Both the position numbers and the translations under genes were made by a program. A DNA stretch of 64,000 nucleotides. Source: Apis mellifera. Taxonomy: Eukaryota > Arthropoda > Insecta > Hymenoptera > Apidae. The notes under the pieces are model-generated. The model was not told the origin of the DNA and did no database searches. It saw nothing but the letters and a program-made list of their open reading frames with translations. The DNA lies in the NCBI RefSeq assembly GCF_003254395.2, contig NC_037638.1, forward strand, positions 14,033,086 through 14,097,085, in the 5' to 3' direction. Positions within the stretch are counted from its first letter, which is position 1. The number at the start of each line of letters is the position of its first letter. Positions 61,476 to 64,000 of this stretch are shown piece after piece.

Positions 61476-64000
61476 ATGCAAGAATTTTTTTTATATCAAG
61501 AAAAACGTCTTTGCCATATGACAACAATGTTAATATTGTTGCTATTGTATTTAAATGATGTACATCTTGCAAATGGTAAGTGTATATAGAAATTGTTTAT
61601 ATCAAATCAAATGTAAAGCAAATTTTATGAATAAAAAAAGAATATTATGCTTTATTGAATTACAGAAAAATAATTAATCCTGTCTTTATAATCTTATATA
61701 ATAGAATAATTTATTTTTTTTTGTATAAGTTATTTTATAATAATATGTGAAATTATATATTTGATAATATATTAAGACAACAGAATACCATTAAAAAGTT
61801 CAAATTTTAATTTAATAGATAATATTTGATTAAATGTTCAATTACATTTTCATTTTTGAAGAAATTAAACATAATAAATATAAAAAAATTCATAATTAAT
61901 GATTAAAAAAATAATTGAAAGAATAATATCTTAAAAAATTATCTTAGGCTCATGCGAGTTTCCCATTGCATGGACTGGAGAATGGTATCAATATGGAAAA
62001 CCAGTTTCAATTACTGTAAATGCAACATTTCTGGGTGAAAGGATGTGTATAGAACGGTCAGAACATTCTTATATTGTATAGTAAGTATTGCAATAACAAT
62101 ACTTTTGAGAATAGATAGATAGAAAAAGAATAATATACAAGATACAAACAAAATTGCAAAACAAAATTCTATAATTATTATATAATATTTCAGCGGTGAT
62201 AATTGCTATTATTGTATAATTGTTAATGATCGACATGAGAATGTGATTCAATTTCGTGAAGGTTAGTCCAAATTTCTTTGCAAGAAATGTATGTATTATA
62301 ATTTGATATTTTGTTTCTCAAATGTAGTTTATTTTTCCTGTCAGGATGGTGCAATGCTGAACAAACCACTTTGGATGATATGTGCTCAAATACAATTAAA
62401 TCCGATGATACTTTATATTCAATGTTTCGTGTTAATTCCAAACCAATACCCTGCCCTTTCAGTGGACCATCATTTACATTTACCTATGATAAAGGTTTTG
62501 GTGAATGTGCAATGCCTATTAGTCTTGGAGAGAAATGCACTGATGAAAGTAAATTGCTTCTCAAATATCAGGCTTGCCCAGACATTGAACGAAGTGAAAG
62601 TAACAGTAAGCTCAATATTATTGTTATAAATTGATTATTGAATATGGATTATTATTATAAAAATAGGTATTTTTGAATAAGTATGTTTTTATATTATTTT
62701 TATTGATGAATGCATTTTTTTCATATTTTAGCGGAAGAATTACAATGTCTTGCTGTATGGAACGATGGTCGTAATAAATATCTTGTTGGAACATTGAAAG
62801 GAAGAAGTATATCGGGTGCCGAAAAAACATATAGGTACATACTATATATAGGATAGACCAAGACAAATTGATATAGTAAAATTATTTGCACATTTTATAT
62901 ATATAACTAGATTATAAATATATATTAATATATACTATACATATTTTATACTACATATATACATTTATATAGATATATATTTTTTATTTAATTGCTGTTT
63001 ATAATAGAATGTCAATATTACATAATCGTTTTGATTTTTATGAAAAAAAATTTTTATATTGATTTTTTTAATTTGTTTAGACATATTACATAAAATTTTA
63101 TACTTCAAATTATTCCATTCTTTATATTGAATTATTTGAAAATAAATTTTTTTATTTTATTCATATATATCCATATTTTTTTATGAAGATATTTTTATGT
63201 AATAACTTTCTGTAGGACATATTGATACATCTTCTTTGAAGTATGTTGTATCAATTTGTTCCAATTATCTCTAATTAGATTTTTTCTTTTTTTTCTAGAA
63301 AAATGGTTCACAATTATGTAAAGAATATTGTGATGAAATATTCTAAGATATTTTTGACAAAGCTTATACTACAAAAGAAGGTTCATTATCAAAGTGCAAA
63401 TATATATAAAACAAATAAGATGATTTTATTATGGCATATTAATAAAAAAATAGGAGTCCTGATGTAAAAAAATAAATTACTCAAAATATTATCAAATTTT
63501 AAATAATAATTTAGAACATAAATTATAATTATATTATAATCAACATGACTGAAGTAATATATTTTAAATAATAAAAATAGTTATTAAGTGATGGAATAAT
63601 AACAAGATATTTTATATATGTATTAACATTTAATAACAGCAGTATCAACTTGTCCTGCTATGGGGTAAGTTGATGCATTTTGATTTCATTAAATACAAGT
63701 TTCCTAATTTATTTTATATATTATATTAAATATTCACTTATATAAAAGAGCCAATATTTTAACATATTTTTTATTAGGTAATTAATTTAAACAAAAATTG
63801 AAAAAATTAAAAACTGAGAAATGTATCAACTTGTCTCGGTCTTTCCTATATGCATGTGTATGTTAGTTATTATTAATATAACAAAAATTGGTTTTCATAT
63901 TCAGTATCAATTTTTTTTATTTTTTTTTTTTTTCAATCAGATGTTTTCTGTATGAAGAGAAAACACATCATCAGGGAAAAGTAGTTTATTTACTCGCTCA
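61476..64000 (+). CDS. Secreted cysteine-rich arthropod protein of unknown function, 5' part
   Basis: Coding exons 61476-61575, 61948-62080, 62194-62261, 62345-62605, 62732-62834 and 63941 to the window edge join in frame to about 241 residues and continue beyond. Seen: a hydrophobic signal segment (MLILLLLYLNDVHLANG; Met18 or Met15 may be the true start), then a cysteine-rich ectodomain with CEFPIAWTGEWYQYG, CYYCIIVNDRHENVIQFREG, WCNAEQTTLDDMC, PCPFSGPSFTFTYDKGFGEC, KYQACPDIE and ELQCLAVWNDGRNKYLVGTL. This layout resembles a conserved family of large insect secreted or membrane proteins known only by DUF names; the resemblance is from memory and no function can be given. The first coding exon begins right after an acceptor, so a non-coding leader exon exists upstream. 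Intron 5 (1.1 kb) is almost filled by a decayed transposon. Confidence 0.85.
62843..63853. mobile_element. Decayed TA-type DNA transposon (about 1 kb) in an intron
   Basis: Terminal inverted repeats: left at about 62847-62875 (TAGGATAGACCAAGACAAAT then TGATA), right at about 63823-63849 (TATCAACTTGTCTCGGTCTT then TCCTA), about 26 of 30 positions pairing, each flanked by TA. The interior has four more copies of the end motif TATCAAYTTGTCC or its complement (63220, 63247, 63642, 63665). A frame remnant near 63340-63470 (DIFDKAYTTK, then DDFIMAY) vaguely recalls the tail of pogo-type DDE transposases, but it has several stops. Element superfamily is therefore tentative; the inverted repeats are clear. 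Confidence 0.65.

Overview
The window is eukaryotic, intron-rich and extremely AT-rich (by eye near 80% A+T), with long AT microsatellites, short introns (down to 68 bp) and small genes. The proteins that can be assembled are arthropod-type, and the base composition and gene set fit a hymenopteran, most likely a honeybee or other bee. The species is an inference, not proven by the sequence.

Layout, left to right. (1) 55-2383, plus: last five exons of a K+-dependent Na+/Ca2+ exchanger (NCKX). (2) 3.7-6.4 kb: GC-richer islands ahead of Hyperkinetic, including a perfect NRF-1/EWG-type palindrome. (3) 6421-12695, plus: Hyperkinetic, the voltage-gated K+ channel beta subunit of the aldo-keto reductase fold, nine coding exons. 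Its UGA stop is followed in frame by 45 GC-rich codons. (4) 19427-25066, minus: a second, diverged NCKX gene, six exons, facing the first one tail to tail across Hyperkinetic. (5) 26459-27807, minus: SLC35B1-type ER nucleotide-sugar transporter (meigo-like). (6) 31016-32422, plus: formylglycine-generating enzyme (SUMF1). (7) 33775-36614, plus: four-TM Pasiflora-like protein. (8) 39455-43223, minus: fatty acyl-CoA reductase, eight exons. (9) 48404-53301, minus: PLD3/4-like type II membrane phospholipase-D-fold protein, eleven exons including a GC-AG intron. (10) 61476 to the window end, plus: 5' part of a secreted cysteine-rich arthropod protein of unknown function, with a roughly 1 kb decayed DNA transposon in its fifth intron.

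Six gene models (Hyperkinetic, the second NCKX, SUMF1, Pasiflora-like, FAR and PLD3-like) close in frame across all junctions, as does the two-exon SLC35B1; the two edge genes are in frame across every junction visible. The genes do not form an operon-like unit; they are ordinary metazoan neighbours. Functional themes are ion handling in excitable and glial cells (two NCKX, Hyperkinetic) and secretory-pathway or membrane biology (SLC35B1, SUMF1, FAR, PLD3, Pasiflora).

The non-coding part is dominated by AT microsatellites and decayed dispersed repeats. The clearest is a near-palindromic foldback element of about 270-380 bp present about eight times, six of them in introns. No tRNA, rRNA, CRISPR or viral gene was recognised. 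The most interesting signals are the conserved-looking post-stop extension of Hyperkinetic, the foldback family, the altered residues in the second NCKX and in Hyperkinetic, and the GC-AG intron.
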